Assembly: GCA_002498385.1 (NCBI GenBank)
Contig: DAHH01000001.1
Location: 1 to 8,532 of the forward strand
Direction of reading: 5' to 3'
DNA length: 8,532 bases
From: Methanobacterium sp. UBA410
Lineage (GTDB): Archaea > Methanobacteriota > Methanobacteria > Methanobacteriales > Methanobacteriaceae
Shown here piece after piece: positions 1-6,387 of the stretch (positions within the stretch are counted from its first letter, which is position 1; every line of letters starts with the position of its first letter). The notes beneath the pieces were generated by a model. It had not been told where the DNA came from and ran no database searches. It worked only from the letters and a program-made list of their open reading frames with translations. A program made the position numbers and the translations under genes.

Positions 1-29
1 AACTACAAAAAAAACCACAAGAACTGGTG

Positions 30-69
30 CCCAGTGTATACCACTGTACCCAGTGTATACCAGTGTATA
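30..69. repeat. short direct repeats CCCAGTGTATACCA
   Basis: The 14-mer CCCAGTGTATACCA occurs exactly at 30-43 and 49-62, and a third partial copy (CCAGTGTATA) begins at 60. Within the first copy CAGTG and CACTG form a 5-bp inverted pair around TATAC. A shortened relative (GCCCAGTATAC) lies at about 239-249. The repeats sit roughly 360-400 bases upstream of mer. They could be protein-binding sites or remnants of slippage, and no function can be read from the sequence. Confidence 0.6.
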
Positions 70-346
70 ATATACCAAATTTAATATTTAATATCAAATT
101 TAGATTTTGAAGACTCAAATCTTACATATACAAAATGCGTAGTGTAAGTCCAATTTTTGATCCCTATTTTTTTATTCCATTTTGATTTCTATTCAATTTT
201 GATTCTCATTCTTGTATTCTTTATACGACACTAATTTTTGCCCAGTATACAAGGGATTACAAAAAATCGTTTTAAATGCTTTAAATCTTTATCCACACCC
301 CATTTACAGGTTATGTTTAACTGGTTCACCCTTTCCTCCATAAGCC

Positions 347-360
347 TACTATTTAAATCT
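347..360 (+). promoter_or_regulatory. possible mer promoter (TATA-like box)
   Basis: TACTATTTAAATCT resembles an archaeal TATA element. With the usual 25-base spacing it would start transcription near 378-385 and give a leader of about 45 bases before the mer ATG. A second candidate (TTTATACT, about 388-395) lies so close to the Shine-Dalgarno that it fits less well. The call rests on base composition in an A+T-rich region, so it is weak. Confidence 0.3.
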
Positions 361-412
361 TTCGTTTACAATCAAAACACAAAATATTTTTATACTGTAA
401 ATAAATTTAAAA

Positions 413-420
413 AAGGTGAT
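413..420 (+). promoter_or_regulatory. mer ribosome binding site
   Basis: AAGGTGAT matches the archaeal Shine-Dalgarno complement of the 16S rRNA 3' end. It is separated from the ATG at 426 by five bases (AAATC), which fixes the mer start. Confidence 0.85.
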
Positions 421-425
421 AAATC

Positions 426-1391
426 ATGAAGTTTGGTATTGAATTCGTTCCAAATGAACCATTAGACAAGATTGTAAAGCTTGTCAAACTTGCAGAAGAT
501 GTAGGATTTGAATACACGTGGATTACAGACCACTACAACAACAAAAATGTATACGCAACACTTGCATTAATTGCAGATGCAACAGAGACCATAAAATTAG
601 GTCCTGGTGTAACCAACCCCTACGTAAGAAACCCAGCAATAACAGCATCAGCTGTTGCAACTATAGATGAAATATCAAACGGAAGGGCCACACTGGGTAT
701 TGGACCTGGTGACAAAGCAACCTTCGAGGCATTAGGAGTTGAATGGGTAAAACCTGTCAGTACAATTAAAGCTGCAATAGCTGAAATGAGCACACTACTC
801 TCAGGCGGAAAAACAGATAAAGGCGCAAACCTACAGGGTGCAAAACCAGTGCAGGAAAAAATACCAATATACATGGGAGCACAGGGTCCAAAAATGCTTG
901 AAACCGCTGGTGGATTCTCCAACGGTGCATTGATCAACGCATCAAACCCTAAAGACTTTGAAGCAGCAATTCCTCTGATCAAGAAAGGAGCAGAAGCTGC
1001 TGGAAAAAGTATCTCAGACGTGGACGTTGCAGCATACACATGTTGTTCTGTAGACGACGACGCAGCAAAAGCTAAAAAAGCTGCAACAATTGTTGTCGCA
1101 TTCATAGCTGCAGGAGCACCACCTATGGTTCTTGAAAGACATGGACTTGACGCAGCACTCGGCGGAAAAATCGGTGACTGCCTAGCTAAAGGAGACTTCG
1201 GTGGAGCAATGGGACTTGTGGACGACAAAGCCATGGAAGCATTCTCTGCATTTGGTACACCAGACGACATCATCAAACGTGCAGAAGCACTCGGAGAAAT
1301 GGGAGTTACCCAGTTCGTTGCAGGTTCTCCAATAGGGAAAGACAAAGAAAAATCCATAAAACTTCTCGGAGAAGTTATAGCAAGCTTCTAA
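426..1391 (+). CDS. mer: F420-dependent methylene-tetrahydromethanopterin reductase
   Basis: Mer reduces N5,N10-methylene-H4MPT to methyl-H4MPT with reduced coenzyme F420, a cytoplasmic step of hydrogenotrophic methanogenesis. The 321-residue protein has the usual family length and starts with the typical strand MKFGIEFVPNEPLDKIV. It is a bacterial-luciferase-like TIM barrel. Conserved stretches include TWITDHYNN (31-39), GPGVTNPYVRNP (59-70), the GRATLGIGPGD glycine-rich loop (86-96), IPIYMGAQGPKMLETAGG (146-163) and FGTPDDIIKR near the C-terminus (276-285). The ATG is fixed by the Shine-Dalgarno at 413-420. The gene stands alone with a T-tract behind it, so it is probably monocistronic. The identification is by recognition of the sequence. 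A long antisense frame opposite it is a codon-usage shadow. Confidence 0.97.
   Translation: MKFGIEFVPNEPLDKIVKLVKLAEDVGFEYTWITDHYNNKNVYATLALIADATETIKLGPGVTNPYVRNPAITASAVATIDEISNGRATLGIGPGDKATFEALGVEWVKPVSTIKAAIAEMSTLLSGGKTDKGANLQGAKPVQEKIPIYMGAQGPKMLETAGGFSNGALINASNPKDFEAAIPLIKKGAEAAGKSISDVDVAAYTCCSVDDDAAKAKKAATIVVAFIAAGAPPMVLERHGLDAALGGKIGDCLAKGDFGGAMGLVDDKAMEAFSAFGTPDDIIKRAEALGEMGVTQFVAGSPIGKDKEKSIKLLGEVIASF
1360..1376 (+). repeat. perfect inverted repeat at the 3' end of mer
   Basis: AACTTCTC-G-GAGAAGTT is a perfect dyad with 8-base arms within the last ten codons of mer. In RNA it could form a 7-bp stem with a CGG loop shortly before the stop codon and the downstream T-tract. It may protect the 3' end or assist termination, or it may follow by chance from the codons for Lys-Leu-Leu-Gly-Glu-Val. 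Confidence 0.5.
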
Positions 1392-1399
1392 GCTTACTT

Positions 1400-1418
1400 A
1401 TCTCCTTTTTTATTTTTA
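1400..1418 (+). terminator. T-tract terminator after mer
   Basis: Nine bases after the mer stop codon there is a run of six T, an A and then five T (CTCCTTTTTTATTTTTAA). Archaeal RNA polymerase terminates at such oligo-T tracts without needing a hairpin. Confidence 0.6.
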
Positions 1419-1473
1419 ATGGTTGTTTCTGATTTTCATTCAAGCTGATTTTCATCATGTTTTCAAAAAATTG

Positions 1474-2273
1474 TTAAATTATACTGTTTTTAACACGGTA
1501 CTTTGCAGATATTTCATGGTACCTTCCTGCAAGATCCCTTTGATAACGCTTTGAAGGTGCAAAGGATCCTGAAAAAAGTTTTTTTATATTTTGAAACCAG
1601 TTCTGGAAAGTGATCCTCTAAAAATTGGTAGTACATGGTCTTGCAGTCGCTTGGATTATCACCGTAAAGAGTCAAACCTGAAAACATTACATATTCAGCC
1701 CCATGAACCTTTGCAGCATTTATCATGGCATCAAGGCGTTCCATTGGACTTGGAGTCCTGGTTCCAGTATATTTGCCAGTTCTTCATTTAAAGTAGAAAA
1801 GGAAAATGATATTATGACTCCACCTTCTAGCTTCTTGAGATCATCTGGCAGGATTGTATCCTTATTTATCTCATTGAGAACATCCAGATCCCTCAAGATC
1901 AAACTGGACTTGGTACAGATATGAACTGGAAACCTGTAACGCTTGAGCAAAAAGAGAATTTCACGTGTTACCATTAAACTCTTTTCAATGGAGGGTACGG
2001 TTCTACAGCAGATCCAACAACCATGAAACCGCGTTTTCCTGCTTGACCCTGTTTTTAAGCTGATGTTTAAGTAGGAGAACCACGTTTATCTTCAAAGCCA
2101 CTTCAGATCCATGGTCTCCACCGTACTTGCTGCCACGCATGTAACAGTAGATGCAGTTAAATGGACAGCCTGCGTATGGATTAAGGATGTAATTTCCCAA
2201 AAATCAATCATCACGCTTTTTGTGTTTGTTAAGGATTGATTTGACCTCTGATTTCCTTCAAAAGTTCAGCCAC
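1474..2273 (-). pseudogene. decayed SPL-family (spore photolyase-like) radical SAM protein
   Basis: Joining the minus-strand frames gives a recognisable radical SAM protein of the SplB/COG1533 type. From a GTG at 2273 it reads VAELLKEI, then VKSILNKHKKRDD, then LNPYAGCPFNCIYCYMRGSKYG, whose CX3CX2C would bind the 4Fe-4S cluster. Next come VVGSAVEPYPP, IEKSLMVTREILFLLKRY, HICTKSSLILRDLDVLNEI, EPG, TPSPMERLDAM, HGAEYVMFSGLTLYG and LFSGSFAPSKRYQRDLAGRY, ending at a TAA at 1474. Lesions seen: frameshifts near 2246, 2040, 1990, 1757 and in the A-run at 1579-1585 (minus strand), plus a TGA at 2206-2204 where the family often has Trp. About 35 residues usually found between ERLxAM and the AGAEYV-like segment seem to be missing. 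No functional product is expected. The neighbouring genes are intact, which argues against poor sequence quality as the cause. Confidence 0.88.
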
Positions 2274-2577
2274 CTACATCTTTATCAACAATTAATTTAA
2301 TAATCTATAATTAATTGAGATTTTATAATTAATTAAGATAATCTAACACTTTTAACTCAATAATCTATTAAAACTAATCTATTACATAACAAAAAAACCT
2401 TTAAAACTAAAAAAATGGTCAACTAAAACTCGTTAAGAAATTAAGGTGTTAAAATACAAAATTTGTCTAAAGAGCTTTTACTGAAAGTTTTTACCCCAGA
2501 TCATTCCACTGCAATTGAAATTAATTAGATACTAAATAGAAATAGTGGGAAACAAAAAAAATCGGAAATGGTCAAAA
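2274..2577. other. A+T-rich intergenic region with TAATCTA repeats
   Basis: This gap separates the divergently oriented radical SAM relic and the RaSEA gene. The heptamer TAATCTA occurs at about 2301, 2339, 2361 and 2375, embedded in AATTAATT-rich DNA. No gene, RNA or clear promoter could be recognised. There is no good Shine-Dalgarno ahead of RaSEA, so its message may have a short leader or be leaderless. Confidence 0.45.
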
Positions 2578-3654
2578 ATGGAAATACAAAATTTAATGCA
2601 TGAAATCAGAGAAGACACCATTGGAAAAATGGAAAAAAAATCGCCCTACGACCTGGCAGCAAGCTGGTCCGGTGAAGATCTGCTCTACTCTGGGGTGGGA
2701 AATGCAATTTTTATAGTGCTTCCAACCTCAGGATGTGCATGGGCACTTTCAGGTTCTGGAGGATGCACAATGTGCAGTTACGTTGCAGATTCACCCCTCG
2801 TAGATGTTGACGCCTCAACACTTGTGGATATATTCAAGAAATGTCTGGCAAAACATGATATAGCTGAAAAAACAGCGGTCAAGATCTTCGTTTCTGGAAG
2901 TTTTTTAAACGAGGATGAAGTTCCAAAGGCTGCAAGGGATGAGATTTTAAGGATCTTAAAGGATGAAGAAAACGTTAAGGAGGTTGTTGTTGAATCAAGG
3001 CCAGAGTACGTTACAGAAGATGTTATGAAGGAATGTTCCCAGGCACTTGGAAACAAGTTATTCGAGGTGGGAATGGGACTTGAAACCTCAAACGACTACA
3101 CCCGAAAGTACAAGATAAACAAGGGTTTCACAAGGGAAGACTTCGAACGTGCAGTTAGCACCATAAACGAAATGCGACCAGATTACAACGTGCACGGAAA
3201 GGCCTATCTCTTCGTAAAACCCATACTTCTTTCTGAAAAGGATGCAATTGAAGAGGCAGTTGAATCTGCACGATACGCAGAAGGCGTTGGAGCCAGCAGG
3301 ATATCATTCTGTCCTGCCACCATCCACAAGGGCACTTTGATGGAGCTTCTTTGGAAGCAGGGATCCTACCAGCCCCCATGGATATGGAGCGTCATTGAGA
3401 TCATAAAAAGAGTGCGCAGCTCGGTTAAAATCCCTGTTATAATGGACACCTCCGCATTTGGAACCAGACGCGGACCTTATAACTGTAAAAAATGCAACTC
3501 CAAACTGAAAAGCATGATAATCAGGTCAAACCTTGAGCAGAGCATTCCAAAGGAATTTGAAGAGTTTGAATGCGATTGCAAAGCCAAGTGGATTGCAGAC
3601 GTGAAGTTTTCAGATCTCACACGGTCAACAACCAACTTGAACAGACGAAAATGA
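2578..3654 (+). CDS. raSEA: archaeosine biosynthesis radical SAM protein RaSEA
   Basis: RaSEA works with ArcS on position 15 of archaeal tRNAs. ArcS attaches lysine to the preQ0 base, and RaSEA cleaves the adduct with radical SAM chemistry to give archaeosine. Numbered from the ATG at 2578 the protein has 358 residues. The cluster-binding cysteines lie in TSGCAWALSGSGGCTMCSY (C53, C63, C66; spacing CX9CX2C, longer than the classical CX3CX2C, as in this Elp3-related family). KIFVSGSFLNEDEV, VVVESRPEYV and EVGMGLETSND are core barrel motifs. The C-terminus carries four cysteines (CKKC and CDC) that could hold a metal. A GTG at 2545 in the same frame would add 11 lysine-rich residues. I prefer the ATG because family members begin close to the xxHEIREDT segment, but neither start has a clear ribosome binding site. 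No ArcS gene is visible nearby. Confidence 0.9.
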   Translation: MEIQNLMHEIREDTIGKMEKKSPYDLAASWSGEDLLYSGVGNAIFIVLPTSGCAWALSGSGGCTMCSYVADSPLVDVDASTLVDIFKKCLAKHDIAEKTAVKIFVSGSFLNEDEVPKAARDEILRILKDEENVKEVVVESRPEYVTEDVMKECSQALGNKLFEVGMGLETSNDYTRKYKINKGFTREDFERAVSTINEMRPDYNVHGKAYLFVKPILLSEKDAIEEAVESARYAEGVGASRISFCPATIHKGTLMELLWKQGSYQPPWIWSVIEIIKRVRSSVKIPVIMDTSAFGTRRGPYNCKKCNSKLKSMIIRSNLEQSIPKEFEEFECDCKAKWIADVKFSDLTRSTTNLNRRK

Positions 3655-3767
3655 GAAACTGAAATATTGCCCCAAATGATTACCTTAAATATTTTTAGTT
3701 TCAGTTCTGTTTGGTATCATTCTTTCTATTTTTTTAGTATGTAATCTATTTTTTAGATATTTTTTTA
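3655..3767 (+). terminator. hairpin and T-tract terminator after RaSEA
   Basis: Directly after the stop codon, GAAACTGAAATATT (3655-3668) pairs imperfectly with AATATTTTTAGTTTC (3688-3702). T-tracts of six to seven bases follow at about 3729-3735, 3749-3754 and 3760-3766. The element TATTTTTTTAGTAT is present twice. This is a typical multi-tract archaeal terminator. Confidence 0.55.
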
Positions 3768-3819
3768 GTATATCAGTTTTGTTCATGGATTTTAATTTAT
3801 GTTTAAAAATTTAAACATT

Positions 3820-4152
3820 TTAAGGTTTCTTCTCCTGAAACACTATGCATGCCCCAGTTCCATGGCTGCTGTTAACTGTGAGTTTCCCTCCAATCTGCTC
3901 CATCAAACTTCGTATTAAAGTTAAACCCAGAGTATCGCTTTTTTTGACATCAATACCTGCAGAATTTGCTGAAACTAATGCAAAATCCACTGCCCCTGCT
4001 GTTAGAGCTTTTTAAGTGGAAGATGCAAGACCATCAGTCACAAGGCCCAGTCCAACCACTGCAGCTATTCCAATAGCAACCTCCACTATTGCAGGGAAAG
4101 TCCTTGACTTGTTTCTAAGTATGTTCTTCAAAATTAGGTTTCTAAATTTCAT
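3820..4152 (-). pseudogene. chimeric relic: ABC permease N-terminus joined to histidine kinase C-terminus
   Basis: From an ATG at 4152 the minus strand reads 110 codons in a single frame, broken only by a TAA at codon 47 (4014-4012). Residues 1 to about 65 (MKFRNLILKNILRNKSRTFP, then AIGIAAVVGLGLVTDGLASST, stop, then KALTAGAVDFALVSANSAG) look like the start of a MacB/FtsX-type ABC transporter permease with its first membrane segment. The TAA would be a one-base change from CAA (Gln). The rest (SDTLGLTLIRSLMEQIGGKL, then TVNSSHGTG) looks like the G2-box end of a histidine kinase ATPase domain, ending at TAA 3822-3820. The switch is near 3945-3960. The likely history is a deletion that fused two neighbouring minus-strand genes. 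A functional product is unlikely. The permease part is clear to me and the kinase part somewhat less so. Confidence 0.75.
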
Positions 4153-4153
4153 G

Positions 4154-4175
4154 ATTCCCTATTTCAAATAGGAAT
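4154..4175. promoter_or_regulatory. dyad upstream of the permease relic, possible operator
   Basis: ATTCC-C-TATTT and AAATAGGAAT are inverted around a single C, with one unpaired C in the left arm. The dyad ends two bases before the relic's ATG and would cover the leader or start site of its transcript. A former repressor site is a reasonable guess, since such exporters are often repressed by a local regulator, but no regulator gene is present. Confidence 0.4.
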
Positions 4176-4443
4176 AATTAAGTAATTTTTCCAGGTTATA
4201 CCCAAATTTATATCAATTACTTTAAAACTCATGAAAAAAGTTTAAATTATTTATTCAATCTCTAAAATAATTTAAAATTCAAAATAATAATACCAAAAAA
4301 CCAGGATTTAACCTGAATTAAATGCTAAAAGTTACAGATGTTATTTACAGGTTTAGATCAACTATAATATATGATGCAGGATCAAAGTATCATTCTCTAA
4401 AAACATTTTAAGGATATTAACCAAGAAAAAAAAGCCAATTGAA
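4176..4443. other. intergenic A+T-rich stretch without a recognised gene
   Basis: Apart from the minus-strand TATA-like element near 4206-4214 I see no reading frame, RNA or repeat of note here. The stretch separates the divergent permease relic and the nucleotidyltransferase gene. Confidence 0.5.
4206..4214 (-). promoter_or_regulatory. TATA box of the permease relic
   Basis: On the minus strand GATATAAAT lies about 55 bases upstream of the relic's ATG at 4152. That would place the transcription start near 4185. It suggests that the promoter has outlived the gene. Confidence 0.4.
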
Positions 4444-4465
4444 TCCAAATTTAATTAAATTTGGA
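4444..4465. promoter_or_regulatory. perfect 22-bp palindrome, candidate operator
   Basis: TCCAAATTTAA followed by its exact reverse complement TTAAATTTGGA forms a 22-bp palindrome with no spacer. It ends 15 bases before the TATA box at 4481-4490 and belongs by position to the nucleotidyltransferase gene. In archaea, sites just upstream of the TATA and BRE elements often bind activators or regulators. The ends are G+C (TCC and GGA), so the symmetry is not simply an A+T-rich accident. Confidence 0.55.
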
Positions 4466-4480
4466 GTGATGCTTTAATCT

Positions 4481-4490
4481 CTATATAAAA
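4481..4490 (+). promoter_or_regulatory. TATA box for the nucleotidyltransferase gene
   Basis: CTATATAAAA is the best archaeal TATA box in the window. Transcription would start near 4508-4512, leaving an unusually long leader of about 150 bases before the proposed start codon at 4659. A second A+T-rich box near 4613-4625 could give a much shorter leader. Confidence 0.55.
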
Positions 4491-4501
4491 ACAGCCATCT
4501 A

Positions 4502-4531
4502 ATTTAAACTGTGAAAATTTAAACTGTGAAA
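4502..4531 (+). repeat. 15-bp exact tandem duplication
   Basis: ATTTAAACTGTGAAA is present twice, head to tail with no gap. It lies at or just after the predicted transcription start of the nucleotidyltransferase gene, so it would fall in the first part of the leader. Confidence 0.8.
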
Positions 4532-4643
4532 ATATAGAACAAAAGAAATTGGCAAAAAATATCTGCTGATTCACAAAAACTTGTTATGTAAATTTTTTAA
4601 AAAAAATAATTATTATAATAAAATAAATTCAAAAAAGGCATTC

Positions 4644-4651
4644 AAAGGAGG
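4644..4651 (+). promoter_or_regulatory. strong Shine-Dalgarno that fixes a CTG start
   Basis: AAAGGAGG closely matches the complement of the 16S rRNA 3' end. It is followed by seven bases (CATTAAC) and then CTG at 4659. No ATG, GTG or TTG lies in the correct frame at a suitable distance, so it decides the start of the downstream gene. Confidence 0.75.
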
Positions 4652-4658
4652 CATTAAC

Positions 4659-5951
4659 CTGATTGGAATAAGCGCAGATTTCGACCCTGTCCACAAGGGA
4701 CACGTTAAACTGATAGATAAAGCCAGAGAATTGGCAGATGAAAAAAATGATGAGGTCGTGATCTACCTCAACAAGGGTTACAGTGCCAACCACGCACCAT
4801 TTTTCGCTTCTTATGAGGCCCGAAGTAAAATGGCCCTGGAAGCTGGAGCTGACAGGATAGTGCCCATTGAGGGACTTCACCATAGGTTAACCATGGCTTA
4901 CACCGTTCCAATAAGGATAGCCATGATGATAGAGGATGGTGTTGTGGATTACGTTGATGCAGCAAATGTGTCCCCTACCAAGATACATAGGTACGCATCA
5001 AAATTCGTTAAAAAGGGCATATTCAGTGGAATACCCCGAAATTTACCAAACAGAAATGTTATACGCTGGTTTGCAGTGAACGAATTTCTCTACAGGAAGT
5101 ACCATAAAAAGCTCCACTTTCACATAATACCTGAACACAAGGTCCATGGAGAAAAGATTTCAGGAAGGGTTATAAGGCGTGAGATAATTGAAAACAACAT
5201 GAAAATACCTGAAAGTGCTGCAAGGTTGCTTCCAGATTCAACAGTTCACATACTGGAAGAAGAAATAGAAAGGGGGAACGTACCAGGTAAAAGGAACAAG
5301 GAAATCCTTACAAAGAGACTTAACACTTATTCACGCTCAAAACTCCTTAACATTGCCCATATGAACGCTGATGCTGCAAGCGCCATCATAAAGGGAAGGA
5401 AGTACACCCAGGAGGATCAGATCTGGGCCTCTCTAAGGATGGCTGGCTATGGTCCTGTTCTTACCAGGCTTGTGATGAGCTCTGTTGAGGAAGATGTAAC
5501 CCGCAGGGAAGTTTTTGACCTCATAAAAAGCTACGAAAAGGATGGAATCATCCCTCCGGACCAGAAAGTTGAAGGCGTCATTGAAAGGGCGTGGTTTGTG
5601 GCATCCAAATCCAATGAAGGTGTTCCATCATCTGAAGCCCATAAAATGTTCAGGAAGGGCAGCAGAATTCCTGAAAAGGCACCCCACAACTTCGATGGGG
5701 GCATGTACCTTCGAAGCTTTGAAGTTGATTCACTCCAAGATGGGATGGATGCCTCTCTTTACGTTGATAAAAATGACAGGCTCTGTTGTGACCTGCGAAC
5801 AGCTGATCGTAAAATAAAAAGTCCACTGAAACTGCCTGCAAAGTTTGTAACTTACCTCCGGCTCCTTATTGATTCACAGTTCATTCCCCTCAAGGCCAAG
5901 ATCGTTGAGAAGGATGAGGGTTGGAGAATCCGCGTATTTGTTGGGGATTAA
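4659..5951 (+). CDS. HIGH-superfamily nucleotidyltransferase of unknown substrate
   Basis: The N-terminus reads (M)IGISADFDPVHKGHVKLID, a nucleotide-binding strand with the HxGH motif at residues 12-15. ISGRVIR (167-173) matches the ISSTxxR motif of adenylyl- and cytidylyltransferases, so transfer of a nucleotide to a substrate is likely. The segment ASYEARSKMALEAGADRIV (50-68) recalls TmcAL, the bacterial tRNA-Met cytidine acetate ligase, but I cannot show shared function. Residues from about 190 to 430 form a long C-terminal region I do not recognise, rich in charged residues (VHILEEEIERG, TRREVFDLIKSYEKDG). No membrane segment is seen. At 430 residues it is far longer than CoaD- or NadM-type enzymes. 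The start is taken as CTG because of the Shine-Dalgarno at 4644-4651 and because the upstream codons in frame (from TTG 4581) translate to lysine- and asparagine-rich leader sequence. The gene appears monocistronic. Confidence 0.85.
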   Translation: MIGISADFDPVHKGHVKLIDKARELADEKNDEVVIYLNKGYSANHAPFFASYEARSKMALEAGADRIVPIEGLHHRLTMAYTVPIRIAMMIEDGVVDYVDAANVSPTKIHRYASKFVKKGIFSGIPRNLPNRNVIRWFAVNEFLYRKYHKKLHFHIIPEHKVHGEKISGRVIRREIIENNMKIPESAARLLPDSTVHILEEEIERGNVPGKRNKEILTKRLNTYSRSKLLNIAHMNADAASAIIKGRKYTQEDQIWASLRMAGYGPVLTRLVMSSVEEDVTRREVFDLIKSYEKDGIIPPDQKVEGVIERAWFVASKSNEGVPSSEAHKMFRKGSRIPEKAPHNFDGGMYLRSFEVDSLQDGMDASLYVDKNDRLCCDLRTADRKIKSPLKLPAKFVTYLRLLIDSQFIPLKAKIVEKDEGWRIRVFVGD

Positions 5952-5954
5952 ACG

Positions 5955-6001
5955 TTATTTTTTTAGTTTACCTATTTTTTTATAAAAATTTTTATATTTT
6001 T
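5955..6001 (+). terminator. T-tract terminator after the nucleotidyltransferase gene
   Basis: Two runs of seven T (5958-5964 and 5975-5981) are followed by the 16-bp palindrome TATAAAAATTTTTATA (5981-5996). This lies immediately behind the stop codon at 5949-5951. Confidence 0.65.
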
Positions 6002-6038
6002 CATATTTTCTTATTTCTGTTTTTATCTTCTTTTTCCC

Positions 6039-6064
6039 TAAAAAAAGCTTATAAAAAAAGCTTA
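6039..6064 (+). repeat. 13-bp exact tandem duplication
   Basis: TAAAAAAAGCTTA is repeated head to tail, followed by a partial third unit (TAAAAAG). It lies in the convergent gap, downstream of both flanking genes, and looks like replication slippage. Confidence 0.7.
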
Positions 6065-6185
6065 TAAAAAGTATTTCAGGTTAAAAGAGTTAAGCAATGG
6101 TTAAACAATGTTAACTTAGATGATTCAGGAATTTAAAAAAGATTAAATTATGGAATAAGAATTGAATAGGATAAATAAGATACTG

Positions 6186-6203
6186 AAAAAAAATGAAAAA
6201 AAA
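6186..6203 (-). terminator. possible T-tract terminator for ino1
   Basis: Two runs of eight A on the plus strand (6186-6193 and 6196-6203) are runs of T in the minus-strand transcript. They lie about 220 bases past the inositol-phosphate synthase stop codon. A terminator closer to the gene may exist, so this is tentative. Confidence 0.35.
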
Positions 6204-6387
6204 CCAGATAAAACTAAAATAATATTGAATAAATTGTTAACCAGGGATTTAAATGTGCAAAAATAAGATAAAAAGAGGATAATCAAAGAAAACACGTGTT
6301 AAATAGAAAATGAAGGTTAAGTAGATGATTTAACTTATCTACTGCTGATATATCTACTGCAAAATATTCCCTATTAAAACAATCCCC

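Larger units (their letters stand above)
1..425. other. A+T-rich intergenic region upstream of mer
   Basis: No convincing gene is present. Apart from the repeats at 30-69 the stretch is low-complexity A+T-rich DNA with a T-run near 168-173. An open frame at 238-429 has no family character and runs over the mer ribosome binding site, so I do not call it. Nothing resembling a tRNA or a structured RNA was seen. The 3' end of the previous gene is not in the window. Confidence 0.6.

Noticed and set aside
238..429. 63-codon open frame upstream of mer
   Set aside because: It starts in A+T-rich leader without a Shine-Dalgarno, overlaps the mer ribosome binding site and start, and resembles no protein.
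620..1357. 245-codon open frame on the minus strand opposite mer
   Set aside because: It is the antisense shadow of a well-recognised gene, caused by mer codon usage. Its translation is rich in Ser, Ala and Pro without family character and has no ribosome binding site.
1591..1924. Plus-strand open frames of 66 and 73 codons
   Set aside because: They lie opposite the radical SAM relic, whose minus-strand frames carry clear family blocks. These frames show none.
2545..2580. GTG at 2545 as the RaSEA start
   Set aside because: It is possible, but it has no Shine-Dalgarno and adds only a lysine-rich extension. The ATG at 2578 fits the family N-terminus better. This remains uncertain.
1474..3654. 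A linked pair of radical SAM genes forming a new system
   Set aside because: One member is a multiply frameshifted relic on the opposite strand and the other is a known tRNA-modification enzyme, so proximity alone gives no support for joint function.
6320..6360. Possible C/D-box guide RNA (GATGAT and CTGA-like elements)
   Set aside because: The C box is incomplete and the spacing to the CTGA does not fit a guide RNA. The symmetry is better described as a small inverted and direct repeat.
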